DNA from: Rhodothermales bacterium
GTDB taxonomy: Bacteria; Bacteroidota; Rhodothermia; Rhodothermales; UBA10348
Length of the DNA: 42,174 bases
Reading direction: 5' to 3'
NCBI GenBank assembly: GCA_030830105.1
Contig: JAURNP010000207.1
Span: 1-42,174 of the forward strand
Below are positions 1 to 7,579 of the stretch, piece after piece (the first letter of the stretch is position 1; every line of letters begins with the position of its first letter). A program made the position numbers and the translations under genes. The notes beneath the pieces were generated by a model. The model did not search any database. It was given only the letters and a program-made list of their open reading frames with translations, and was not told the origin of the DNA.

Positions 1-108
1 CGCATCGACGACACCAATTTCTGGACCATTTCTGCCGCGTCTGTCGATGGTATCTGGGCGGCTGGCCCGGGTGGTGTCGCACGACTGCAGAACAGGTCGA
101 ACGAGTAA
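1..108 (+). CDS. C-terminal end of an unidentified protein, possibly a beta-propeller
   Basis: Frame 1 is open from the first base to a TAA at 106-108, giving the last 35 residues of a gene that starts outside the window. The visible text includes WTISAASVDGIWAAGPGG and VARL, a pattern of hydrophobic strands, a Trp and paired glycines like the closing blade of BNR/YCF48-type beta-propellers. That resemblance is weak and only inferred. The gene lies 23 bases upstream of cca on the same strand, so the two could be co-transcribed. Confidence 0.4.
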   Translation, partial: RIDDTNFWTISAASVDGIWAAGPGGVARLQNRSNE

Positions 109-131
109 GTCACCCTGTCGGATAGGATAGC

Positions 132-1622
132 ATGGCATCCATAGCAGCCATTCTGGATCAAACACCGTACGTAGCCCTGCTGCGCGAGGTGGGTCAGATT
201 GCCGCGCAGGAAGGCATCGAAACCTACGCTGTGGGCGGTACGGTCCGAGACGCTCTGCTTGGGCGCGAGACCACGGATATCGATTTCGTGTCCGTCGGAA
301 ACGGATCTGGACTCGCTCTGGCTTCGGCCGTACAGAAGAAACTTGGTGGATCGGAAGTCCATCGCTACGAAAACTTCGGCACGGCGGCCATCCGACTACA
401 CGCAACAGCGGATCGGGCAGCACTCGTACTTGAATTCGTCGGCGCACGAAAAGAGAGCTATAGTCGAGACTCGCGAAAGCCCGCTGTAGAGTCGGGTTCG
501 ATGGAGGATGACCAGCAGCGACGAGACTTCACGATCAATGCCCTTGCGGTCGATGTGCTTCCGGAACGATTCGGAACTCTGGTAGACTCCTTTGGAGGTA
601 TTGCCGATCTGAATGCCGGCGTGATCCGCACCCCTCTTGATCCGGAGACCACCTTTGATGACGACCCGTTGCGCATCATCCGCGCAGCCAGGTTCGCCGC
701 TCAGCTCGGATTTGAGATCGATCCGGTGACGCTTGCGGGGATGCGTTTGCGTTCGGACCGAGTAAGCATGCTTTCGGGCGAGCGCGTCAGCGATGAACTC
801 AACAAGATCCTTTGCTGCGCCAAGCCTTCTGTTGGATTCCGTTTGCTCTATGATGCGGGTGTCTTGCATCACATCCTACCCGATTTAGTCGCACTTCAGG
901 GCGTGGAGACCATCGATGGCGTCCGTCACAAAGACAATTTTTTCCATACGCTGAAGGTTGTCGATAACCTCATAGAAATTCTGCCAGAGAGAGACTGCCC
1001 TGAAACGCTCTGGCTGCGGTGGGCAGCCCTCCTGCATGACATAGGGAAGACGTCCACAAAGCGATTCTCGGAAGGTCTCGGCTGGAGCTTCCATGGGCAC
1101 GAGGAACGCGGGGCACGAATGGTCAAAAAGATTTTCCGCAAGCTGCGGCTGCCGGTGGACGAGCGCATGAAGTACGTCCAGCAGATGATTCGACTTCACC
1201 ACAGGCCCGTGGCGTTGGTAGACGATCATGTGACCGACTCTGCCGTGCGCCGCCTGCTTTTCGATGCAGGCGAGCGAATTGAGGATCTGATGCTGTTGGT
1301 CCGCGCCGATATCACGTCCAAAAATCCCCGGCGTGTCCGACGCTACCTGAATGCCTTCGATAGCGTTGAGGAAAAATTTCGGGAGGTCGAAGAAAAAGAT
1401 GATCTGCGCAATTTCCAGCCACCCGTTGATGGCGGTGAAATCATGCACGTCCTGGGCATCCCTCCGTCACCAGCTATCGGAGTGATCAAGAATGCCATCC
1501 GCGAAGCCATTCTGGACGGCAAGATCCCGAACGAGCACGACGCTGCCTACGCTTACATGATCGAGATCAAAGATGAACTGCTGGCCGGTCTGGATGAAGA
1601 TGATTTCCGGGATCGGCGCTGA
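132..1622 (+). CDS. cca: CCA tRNA nucleotidyltransferase / poly(A) polymerase family, with HD domain
   Basis: This 496-residue protein belongs to the class II CCA-adding enzymes, which build or repair the 3' CCA of tRNA from CTP and ATP in the cytosol. The nucleotidyltransferase head has the GGTVRD motif at residues 35-40 and the metal-binding pair D49/D51 in TDIDF. RRDFTINAL follows at 130-138 and DDPLRIIRAARF, the nucleotide-recognition helix, at 178-189. An HD phosphohydrolase domain follows, with HDIGK at 302-306 and further His residues in FHGHEE and LHHRP, as in the HD-bearing bacterial subgroup. A poly(A) polymerase role cannot be excluded from sequence, since both activities share these motifs. 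The ATG at 132 is the first in frame and leaves the motifs at normal positions. The gene looks intact. Confidence 0.93.
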   Translation: MASIAAILDQTPYVALLREVGQIAAQEGIETYAVGGTVRDALLGRETTDIDFVSVGNGSGLALASAVQKKLGGSEVHRYENFGTAAIRLHATADRAALVLEFVGARKESYSRDSRKPAVESGSMEDDQQRRDFTINALAVDVLPERFGTLVDSFGGIADLNAGVIRTPLDPETTFDDDPLRIIRAARFAAQLGFEIDPVTLAGMRLRSDRVSMLSGERVSDELNKILCCAKPSVGFRLLYDAGVLHHILPDLVALQGVETIDGVRHKDNFFHTLKVVDNLIEILPERDCPETLWLRWAALLHDIGKTSTKRFSEGLGWSFHGHEERGARMVKKIFRKLRLPVDERMKYVQQMIRLHHRPVALVDDHVTDSAVRRLLFDAGERIEDLMLLVRADITSKNPRRVRRYLNAFDSVEEKFREVEEKDDLRNFQPPVDGGEIMHVLGIPPSPAIGVIKNAIREAILDGKIPNEHDAAYAYMIEIKDELLAGLDEDDFRDRR

Positions 1623-1734
1623 TCCTGATACAGCGTGCATCCCTGACGCCAAATGACCGTAGACCCATCCTGAGCGTGACCAGAGACGAGATCGCTCTGA
1701 ACCGATTCTGTTCACCCAATCCGTTTACGTGACC

Positions 1735-1902
1735 ATGGCCGACTTGATTCGCGTCATCCTCTCTATCATCATTCCGCCGCTTGGCGTCTTTTTCAAAGTC
1801 GGATTTGGCTCGCATTTCTGGATCAACATCTTGTTGACCCTGGCCGGCTACATCCCGGGACTGGTCCACGCCATCTGGATCTTGGCCAGCTACAAGGACT
1901 GA
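1735..1902 (+). CDS. Pmp3/YqaE (UPF0057) family small membrane protein
   Basis: A 55-residue ORF runs from ATG at 1735 to TGA at 1900-1902. It reads as a typical Pmp3/YqaE proteolipid. A first hydrophobic helix with the signature IIIPPLGVF spans about residues 5-20. A short GFGSHFWIN turn follows, then a second helix of about residues 31-50 that ends in the family pattern of Gly-Tyr-Ile-Pro-Gly followed by His-Ala. Members of this family are two-helix plasma membrane peptides linked to membrane potential and to salt or cold stress; the exact bacterial role is unclear. The length matches the family (50-60 residues). It lies 112 bases after cca and converges, with only 9 bases between, on the DUF2256 gene. 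Confidence 0.88.
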   Translation: MADLIRVILSIIIPPLGVFFKVGFGSHFWINILLTLAGYIPGLVHAIWILASYKD

Positions 1903-1911
1903 TTGGCGCTG

Positions 1912-2079
1912 CTAGTCTGTTGGAGAGTCGTCCCGACGCATCCGGGACCGTCGGCATCGCTCAGAACAGAATACCACCTCGTCCCACACGTCTGCCCATT
2001 TCTTGCGCCAGGCGAATGGTCGTTCGCACACCGGACACACTTTGGAAGGCAGATCCCGTTTCTTCCGCATCTTCGGCAT
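1912..2079 (-). CDS. DUF2256 family small zinc-binding protein
   Basis: Reading the minus strand from ATG at 2079 to TAG at 1912 gives a 55-residue basic peptide. The core has CPVC at residues 15-18, then RPFAWRKKW and WDEVVFCSERC, with the second Cys pair at about 38 and 42. This is the DUF2256 pattern: a single four-cysteine zinc-ribbon-like site with a WRKKW stretch between the pairs. The function of the family is unknown; the basic tail (RRSRMRRDD) could bind nucleic acid, which is inference. It starts 30 bases after the stop of the 2110-2526 gene on the same strand, so the two are probably co-transcribed. Confidence 0.85.
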   Translation of the reverse strand: MPKMRKKRDLPSKVCPVCERPFAWRKKWADVWDEVVFCSERCRRSRMRRDDSPTD

Positions 2080-2109
2080 GAGTGCCGACCTGAATAAGTT
2101 TTCGTCCGA

Positions 2110-2526
2110 TTACTCGGCGACAGCTTCCTTCGTCGGACGGATATCCCACATCAGCATCTGCTCGATGTCGGCGTAGTCTTCTTCGCCATCTGCGTCCGTG
2201 AAGGAATAATCACCAAGCTTCTCACGCTGCATGGGTGAGAGCAGCTTCCAAGCCTGGCCTTCCTGATCCGCGAATTCTGCGGGATAAGGATTCGTCACGC
2301 GGTATGATGGGTGGTAGGACTTGTACGTCTTTTCAGCTTCGTACAAAGCCGCCCGACGCGCACCGGCCATCGTGGCACTTTTGCCCGTCACCTTGAAAGG
2401 CGTGATCGTGATGCTCGCAACAAAGAAGCCATCCTCCTGCTCCAGATACTCCGGGCGCATGACTTTGTAATCGCCTGGGTGAGGATATGCGCTGCGTTCG
2501 TTGAAGTCCATGATAATGCGGGCCAT
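2110..2526 (-). CDS. hypothetical protein
   Basis: This 138-residue protein is not recognised. It begins MARIIMDFNER, has a middle region with FFVASITITPFKVTGKSA, and an aromatic stretch KTYKSYHPSYRVTNPYP. The C-terminal half is acidic (FTDADGEEDYADIEQ). There is no signal peptide, membrane segment or obvious catalytic motif, so it is probably a soluble cytosolic protein. Its ATG at 2526 faces the long spacer before nrdJ, so its promoter should lie in that spacer. DUF2256 follows 30 bases downstream. The ORF is real by its lack of better competitors on either strand and by its operonic neighbour, but no function can be offered. Confidence 0.7.
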   Translation of the reverse strand: MARIIMDFNERSAYPHPGDYKVMRPEYLEQEDGFFVASITITPFKVTGKSATMAGARRAALYEAEKTYKSYHPSYRVTNPYPAEFADQEGQAWKLLSPMQREKLGDYSFTDADGEEDYADIEQMLMWDIRPTKEAVAE

Positions 2527-2678
2527 GTGCTGATGAGGGATACCCAGGTCCGAATTCTCCGTTCGTGGAAAACTCGGTTGGGGAGAAGACGCGGTTGTAC
2601 CTCCGAACCGGTTTCGGGTTCAAGATCCGGATGGAGAAGTTCGTGCAAAAGGCGCTTTTCTAAGGCCACGGGCCAAAA

Positions 2679-3008
2679 GCCGTTATTGGGCTCTCTTAAA
2701 TGCCGTTATTGAGGATTCGAAGAAGTCTGCTGTGGAAAAGATCGTGGACAGATTTGGGTTGTCCACAGGACCTCTTTTGCAATAACGGACGTATGCTCCC
2801 GGGATGTTTGAATTTCGGGCCTATGATCGCGTCAAAAGGGCCTCCTATCAGCTCCATTGACTGCTCTTGAAGTAATGATGTAAATGTGGACAAAAAATGG
2901 TTGCATAACGGCCATTCCACCCATTTATTGGTATCCGCACCAGCCGCCACTTTGCGCTTTTCGGTTCACTCGATAGCCAGTTACAGCTTGACGTGAACCG
3001 TTATTTTT
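2679..3008. repeat. Five copies of a CCGTTATTG / CAATAACGG motif
   Basis: GCCGTTATTG occurs exactly at 2679-2688 and again at 2702-2711, 23 bases apart. The reverse orientation CAATAACGG is at 2780-2788 and a variant GCATAACGGCC at 2903-2913. A further forward copy, ACCGTTATTTT, is at 2998-3008. All lie in the spacer upstream of nrdJ. Such a cluster of direct and inverted copies is what a transcription-factor operator set looks like; the factor is unknown. Confidence 0.5.
2731..2893. promoter_or_regulatory. Three DnaA-box-like 9-mers upstream of nrdJ
   Basis: TTTTCCACA is read on the minus strand at 2731-2739 and fits the relaxed DnaA box TTWTNCACA. TTGTCCACA is on the plus strand at 2759-2767 and on the minus strand at 2885-2893; each differs from TTATCCACA at one base and equals the box used in actinobacteria. 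In E. coli, DnaA boxes of this kind control the nrdAB ribonucleotide reductase operon, so a replication-linked control of nrdJ is plausible. A replication origin is less likely, since dnaA, dnaN and similar neighbours are absent. Confidence 0.45.
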
Positions 3009-3229
3009 TCGGTCCCGCCGGATTGCAAAATGGCGAGAAACTGCCCAGAAAGCGGTCCCACTGTCGTCTGTATAAAGGCCTTGAACCGGCCCATACGACC
3101 CATCCGCCCCCACCGGTACGTGCGACGATGCCTGCTCGGCATCACCTCTACCCTTTGACACACCCACGCGGGTGCACCGCCGCGCCGGCTCGTCCGGCAA
3201 GCCCTGCACCCGAAAATTGAAGAGTTGCC

Positions 3230-6200
3230 ATGCCTGAAACCAACCGGGAATCCTTGTTCGGAGACGAAACCACGATGGACGTGACACGCGGTCTTACGAT
3301 TGACCGTGTTTTTTCTGCGGAAGGAGAGGATCCTTTCGATTCTGTGAAATGGGAGACGCGCGATGCGTCCATCAAGAACCACACCGGCGAAGCCATTTTT
3401 GAGCAGACCAATGTGGAATTCCCAGAAGGCTGGAGTCAGCTGGCTACCAATGTGGTGACCAGTAAGTACTTCTACGGCGAACTGGCCAATAATGGCATCC
3501 ACCCCAGCGAAGGCGGCAGGGAGAATAGCCTGCGTCAGCTCATCCATCGTGTCACGCGTACAATTGCCGATTGGGGTACGAAACAGAATTATTTTGCGAC
3601 CAAACAAGATGGTGAGACCTTCTACCAGGAGCTGACCTGGCTGTGCGTCAATCAGTACGGTGCCTTCAATAGCCCGGTTTGGTTCAACGTGGGTCTGAAT
3701 CAGCAATACGGGGTCACAGACTCCGGCGGTAAGACCATTTTCGGATGGGATCGCAAGAAAAAGAAGGTCGTCCCGGTCGACCCGTACATCCGCCCGCAGG
3801 CTTCCGCTTGCTTCATCATCTCCGTCGAAGACTCGATCGATGATATCTGGCAGCTCATGGGCGAGTCGGCCCGCCTGTTCAAATTCGGATCCGGAGTAGG
3901 TGCGGACTGGTCCAAACTGCGCTCCAGCCGTGAGAAGCTCTCTGGTGGCGGCGTACCGTCTGGCCCAGTCTCCTTCATGAAGGTCCAAGACGCCACGGGT
4001 GGTACCATCAAGTCAGGTGGTAAGACGCGCCGCGCTGCCATCATGCAGACGCTCAAGAGCTGGCACCCGGACATCAAGGAGTTTGTCGAGGCCAAGCAGG
4101 AAGAAGAGAAGAAAGCTTGGGCCCTCATCGAAGAAGGGTACGATGGGAGCTTCAACGGCCCAGCTTACGGCTCAGTAGCCTTTCAGAATGTCAACCAATC
4201 CGTTCGCGTCGACGACGCCCTCATGGCAGCCGCCGACGATAACGCGGCTTATGGCCTGCGCGCTGTCAAGTCGGGTGACGTGATAGAAGAAGTGGATGCC
4301 GCAGGCATCCTGGAGAAAATTGCTGAAGGAACCCACGTTTGTGGCGATCCGGGTGTCCAGTACGAGGACACTATCCAGCGCTGGCATACGTGCAAAAACT
4401 CGGATGCCATCAACTCGAGCAATCCTTGCTCCGAGTACATGTTCTTGGATGATTCGGCCTGTAACCTGGCTTCGCTGAACCTGCGTAAGTATCAGAATGC
4501 AGATGGCACGTTTGATGTGGCTCGCTTTCGCGCTGCAGCCCGCATCTACATCACGGCCATGGAAATCCTGGTTGATAACGCAGGCTATCCGTCTGCACCG
4601 GTTGCCGAAAACTCCCATCTCTACCGTCCGCTCGGTCTCGGCTTTGCCAACCTCGGTGCGCTCCTGATGTCGATGGGCCTGCCATACGACAGCGACGAAG
4701 GACGCGCCGTGGCTGGTGCCGTCATGGCCATCGAGCACTGCGAAGCGTACGCACGCTCGGCTGAGATCGCCGGAAACCCGAAAATCGGCACGTTCGACGG
4801 CTTCGAAGCCAACCGCGAGCCCTTCCTCGAAGTCATGCGCATGCATCGCGACGCCGTGGATACAATCCACACGTCGTGCCCCGAGTATTTGCTGGAAGCG
4901 GCCCGCGAATCGGCAGATAAAATGGTGGCCCTCGGCGAAGTTCACGGCTATCGCAATGCGCAGTCGACGGTACTGGCACCAACTGGCACCATCGGTTTCA
5001 TGATGGATTGCGACACGACAGGTGTTGAGCCAGACATTGCCCTTGTCAAGTACAAGCTGCTGGCGGGCAAAGGAGATGGTATGCTCAAAATCGTCAACCG
5101 TACGGTCCCCGAAGCGCTCGAGCGCCTGGGCTACAAGAAGAAAGCCGTAAAAGCGATCATCAAGCACATCGACGAGGAAGACACGATCGAGGGCGCACCT
5201 GGTCTCAAGGATGAGCACCTGCCGGTGTTTGACTGCGCTTTCAAGCCATTCAACGGCGAGCGTTCGATTCACCACATGGGTCACATCAAGATGATGGCAG
5301 CCACGCAGCCATTCATCTCGGGCGCCATTTCCAAGACGGTCAACATGCCGGAGAGCACGACGGTCGAGGAAATTTCCGATGCCTACATGCAAGGCTGGAA
5401 GCTCGGCCTCAAGGCAGTCGCCATCTATCGCGAAAACTCCAAGCGTAGTCAGCCACTGGCCACGTCCAAAGGCGGTAACACGAAAGGAGCTTCTACGGAA
5501 GTTGCCTCCGGTGACGGACAGGCAACGACCGTCGAGCCCGAAATCAAAGTCGTTGAGCGCGTCGTGCACAAGTCGGTTCGTCACCGTCTCCCGGACGAGC
5601 GCCCGTCGCTGACGCACAAATTCTCGATTGCCGGACACGAAGGTTACCTGCACATTGGCATGTATCCAGATACAAAGATGCCGGGCGAGATCTTCATCAC
5701 GATGGCCAAGGAAGGGTCGACCATTTCCGGCCTGATGGATGCCTTCGCCACATCAATCTCGATCGCACTTCAGTACAACGTGCCGCTCGAAGACCTGTGC
5801 AACAAGTTCAGCCACATGCGCTTCGAGCCGAACGGGTTCACCAACAACCGGCAGATTCCGATCGCCAAGTCCATCATGGACTACATCTTCCGCTACCTCT
5901 CCATGCGCTTCCTCTCCCAGCCCGAGGCTGAAGTGAAAGCAAAGGAGACGGCCTTGGACGAACCGGCATCGGATCTCGAGCAGATCGACATGTTCACAGC
6001 TGAGCCGACCGAATCCTCGGTCGACCCACTCGTGGGTGACACGGTTGAGGACTTCCTTGGACGCTCCAGCGCTGAAGCTTCAGCTGTGGCCACGGCCACG
6101 GCGACAGCTACGGAAACCGAAACCACCTTTGCCAACCAGGAGGATGCACCTCCTTGTTCAAATTGCGGCAGCATCACGGTGCGCAGCGGAGCATGTTACT

Positions 6201-6238
6201 CATGCCCGAACTGCGGTAACACCAGCGGATGTGGATGA
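3230..6238 (+). CDS. nrdJ: Adenosylcobalamin-dependent (class II) ribonucleoside-diphosphate reductase
   Basis: This 1002-residue enzyme makes deoxyribonucleotides from ribonucleotides using a thiyl radical generated from adenosylcobalamin, so it works with or without oxygen and needs no second subunit. The active site is clear: N398-P-C400-S-E402 carries the radical cysteine and the general base. C194 (SACFI) and C411 (DSACNLASLNL) form the redox pair. APTGTIGFMMDCDTTG near residue 590 is the family's substrate loop. A low-complexity Ala/Thr/Glu linker (about 946-975) leads to a C-terminal zinc-ribbon-like tail with cysteines at 976, 979, 989, 992, 995 and 1001, which probably re-reduces the active site. 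The ATG at 3230 follows a 700-base regulatory spacer and the gene ends at a strong terminator, so it is probably a single-gene unit. Confidence 0.95.
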   Translation: MPETNRESLFGDETTMDVTRGLTIDRVFSAEGEDPFDSVKWETRDASIKNHTGEAIFEQTNVEFPEGWSQLATNVVTSKYFYGELANNGIHPSEGGRENSLRQLIHRVTRTIADWGTKQNYFATKQDGETFYQELTWLCVNQYGAFNSPVWFNVGLNQQYGVTDSGGKTIFGWDRKKKKVVPVDPYIRPQASACFIISVEDSIDDIWQLMGESARLFKFGSGVGADWSKLRSSREKLSGGGVPSGPVSFMKVQDATGGTIKSGGKTRRAAIMQTLKSWHPDIKEFVEAKQEEEKKAWALIEEGYDGSFNGPAYGSVAFQNVNQSVRVDDALMAAADDNAAYGLRAVKSGDVIEEVDAAGILEKIAEGTHVCGDPGVQYEDTIQRWHTCKNSDAINSSNPCSEYMFLDDSACNLASLNLRKYQNADGTFDVARFRAAARIYITAMEILVDNAGYPSAPVAENSHLYRPLGLGFANLGALLMSMGLPYDSDEGRAVAGAVMAIEHCEAYARSAEIAGNPKIGTFDGFEANREPFLEVMRMHRDAVDTIHTSCPEYLLEAARESADKMVALGEVHGYRNAQSTVLAPTGTIGFMMDCDTTGVEPDIALVKYKLLAGKGDGMLKIVNRTVPEALERLGYKKKAVKAIIKHIDEEDTIEGAPGLKDEHLPVFDCAFKPFNGERSIHHMGHIKMMAATQPFISGAISKTVNMPESTTVEEISDAYMQGWKLGLKAVAIYRENSKRSQPLATSKGGNTKGASTEVASGDGQATTVEPEIKVVERVVHKSVRHRLPDERPSLTHKFSIAGHEGYLHIGMYPDTKMPGEIFITMAKEGSTISGLMDAFATSISIALQYNVPLEDLCNKFSHMRFEPNGFTNNRQIPIAKSIMDYIFRYLSMRFLSQPEAEVKAKETALDEPASDLEQIDMFTAEPTESSVDPLVGDTVEDFLGRSSAEASAVATATATATETETTFANQEDAPPCSNCGSITVRSGACYSCPNCGNTSGCG

Positions 6239-6330
6239 CCGCACTGACATCCCGCCCTGCGCACGGGAGCGTAGGTCGGGATAATTCACCCCAGGGTGTG
6301 GGCATCAGTACCACGCCCGGTTAACGGGGA

Positions 6331-6370
6331 GCGCCCGGCGGTTGGTGGGACCGCCGGGCGCCTTTTTTTT
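6331..6370 (+). terminator. Intrinsic terminator of nrdJ
   Basis: GCGCCCGGCGGT at 6331-6342 pairs perfectly over 12 bases with ACCGCCGGGCGC at 6350-6361 across a 7-base loop. After one C, eight T residues follow (6363-6370). This is a textbook rho-independent terminator placed about 95 bases after the nrdJ stop. Confidence 0.92.
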
Positions 6371-6610
6371 GTAGGAGCCATCAGCTCTCATGCCTGTGAC
6401 GTCACGAAGGCGACGGCTAATGACCCCCAAAAAAAAGCCGTCGCTCGCGGGGGCAGGTACAAGTTCACTCCGGAGAACTCGATCCAGCCACCCGCAAACG
6501 CCGGCACTCTTAGAAACGTAATCCCCAGGGTATTTCACGACATCGACTCCGATTCGTAACCTGATCCTCGGCTGAACAACACATGAGAGCTTCAAATCTC
6601 CAGGTACTCT
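6371..6610. other. Spacer after the nrdJ terminator; no gene seen
   Basis: The 240 bases between the terminator and the SDR gene hold no convincing ORF or RNA gene. An AAAAAAAA run at about 6428-6435 is the only conspicuous tract. The promoter of the SDR gene should lie here, but no clear pair of promoter hexamers could be picked. Confidence 0.4.
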
Positions 6611-7372
6611 ATGGCTCGCTTCGAAAACAAAATTGTCCTTATTACCGGCGCCAGCTCCGGCATAGGTGAAGCGGCCGCGTATGCGTTTGGTCGCGAAGGC
6701 GCCAAGGTATTTCTCGTGGCGCGGCGTGCAGATCGTGGTGAAGCTGTCGCCCAGCGGATCCGCGAAGAAGGCGGAACGGCTCTCTTTTACCAGGCCGACA
6801 TGGCCGACCGTGCGCAGATCGGTGCTATGGTGGCCGCCTGCGTAGAGAAATTCGGTGGTCTCGATGTCGCCTTCAACAACGCGGGTATAGATGGAGCCTT
6901 CAACGTCAACATCCCCGATCACCCGGAGGATGTCTGGGACGATGTTTTGACCATCAACCTGACCGGTGTGTGGTACTGCATGCGCCACCAGATTCCGGCA
7001 ATGCTGGAGAGAGGTGGAGGATCCATTGTCAACATGGCATCGATGGCCGGTGTGAAAGGATTCCCGGGCAGCTCAAGCTATGCGGCCAGCAAGTTCGGTG
7101 TGGTTGGCATCACCAAGGCCGCCGCACTCGAATATGCCGATCAGGGCATCCGAGTAAACGCAGTCTGTCCGGCCGTCATTCGCTCCGAGATGGCTGATCG
7201 CGTCTTCGGCACAGACGAGGCAGACAACGAAGCACAGGCAGCTTCTTGGCACCCAATTGGTCGCATCGGAGAGCCCGAGGAAGTAGCCAACGTTGTTTTG
7301 TGGCTCGCCTCAGATGAAGCCTCCTTTGTCACGGCGGAAACCATCCAGATTGACGGTGGCCTCGGAGCCTAG
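6611..7372 (+). CDS. SDR family NAD(P)-dependent oxidoreductase
   Basis: This 253-residue protein is a classical short-chain dehydrogenase/reductase. The dinucleotide site TGASSGIG is at residues 12-19, NNAG at 89-92, and the catalytic set S144, Y157, K161 lies in NMASMAG and YAASK. A C-terminal DGGLGA matches the usual tetramer edge of the FabG/glucose-dehydrogenase-like subgroup. R39-R40 after the second strand suggests NADP preference, which is inference. The substrate cannot be told: relatives reduce keto groups of acyl-ACP, sugars or xenobiotics. It stands alone, with about 240 bases to the terminator upstream and 200 bases to the next gene. Confidence 0.88.
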   Translation: MARFENKIVLITGASSGIGEAAAYAFGREGAKVFLVARRADRGEAVAQRIREEGGTALFYQADMADRAQIGAMVAACVEKFGGLDVAFNNAGIDGAFNVNIPDHPEDVWDDVLTINLTGVWYCMRHQIPAMLERGGGSIVNMASMAGVKGFPGSSSYAASKFGVVGITKAAALEYADQGIRVNAVCPAVIRSEMADRVFGTDEADNEAQAASWHPIGRIGEPEEVANVVLWLASDEASFVTAETIQIDGGLGA

Positions 7373-7480
7373 TCGTGAACGCTGGCGCCTGAATGGCACA
7401 TGAGCGTCATTAAAGACGCGAGAAAAAAGTCTGTGATGGCCCTCGCACGGCGTAATTACGGGCAGCGTATGCCTGAATAA

Positions 7481-7534
7481 TTGACACCAATTCGGTTTAA
7501 ACATAACAAAATGCCCCCTCGACTCGTTAGGGGG
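7481..7534 (+). promoter_or_regulatory. Possible promoter and leader hairpin of the 7580 gene
   Basis: TTGACA at 7481-7486 is a perfect -35 hexamer. Seventeen bases later stands TAACAA (7504-7509), a poor match to TATAAT. Just downstream CCCCCT at 7514-7519 pairs with AGGGGG at 7529-7534 over a 9-base loop. The hairpin has no following T run, so it is a leader structure rather than a terminator. Confidence 0.35.
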
Positions 7535-7579
7535 AGTGAACAGCCAGAAACATCATAGCCGCCCTCGGTTGTAAACCCC

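Larger units (their letters stand above)
2527..3229. other. Long regulatory spacer between two divergent genes
   Basis: About 700 bases separate the unknown minus-strand gene from nrdJ. No convincing coding sequence was found on either strand. The stretch from about 2670 to 3010 is visibly more AT-rich than the flanking genes and carries two kinds of repeated short sequence, described separately: DnaA-box-like 9-mers and copies of AATAACGG. A TATAAA at 3071-3076 lies about 155 bases before the nrdJ ATG and could be a -10 element, but no clear -35 partner is present. No cobalamin riboswitch core or NrdR box was recognised, although nrdJ needs B12. Confidence 0.6.

Noticed and set aside
2679-3008. 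Replication origin
   Set aside because: Although DnaA-like boxes are present in an AT-rich spacer, no dnaA, dnaN, gidA or parAB neighbours are seen and only three imperfect boxes were found.
3000-3229. Cobalamin riboswitch or NrdR box upstream of nrdJ
   Set aside because: Looked for because nrdJ is B12-dependent and RNR genes often carry NrdR boxes. No B12-box core or paired ACAC/GTGT NrdR pattern was found.
4172-5653. 493-codon minus-strand ORF
   Set aside because: It is the antisense of nrdJ, whose catalytic motifs are intact; its long opening follows from codon bias.
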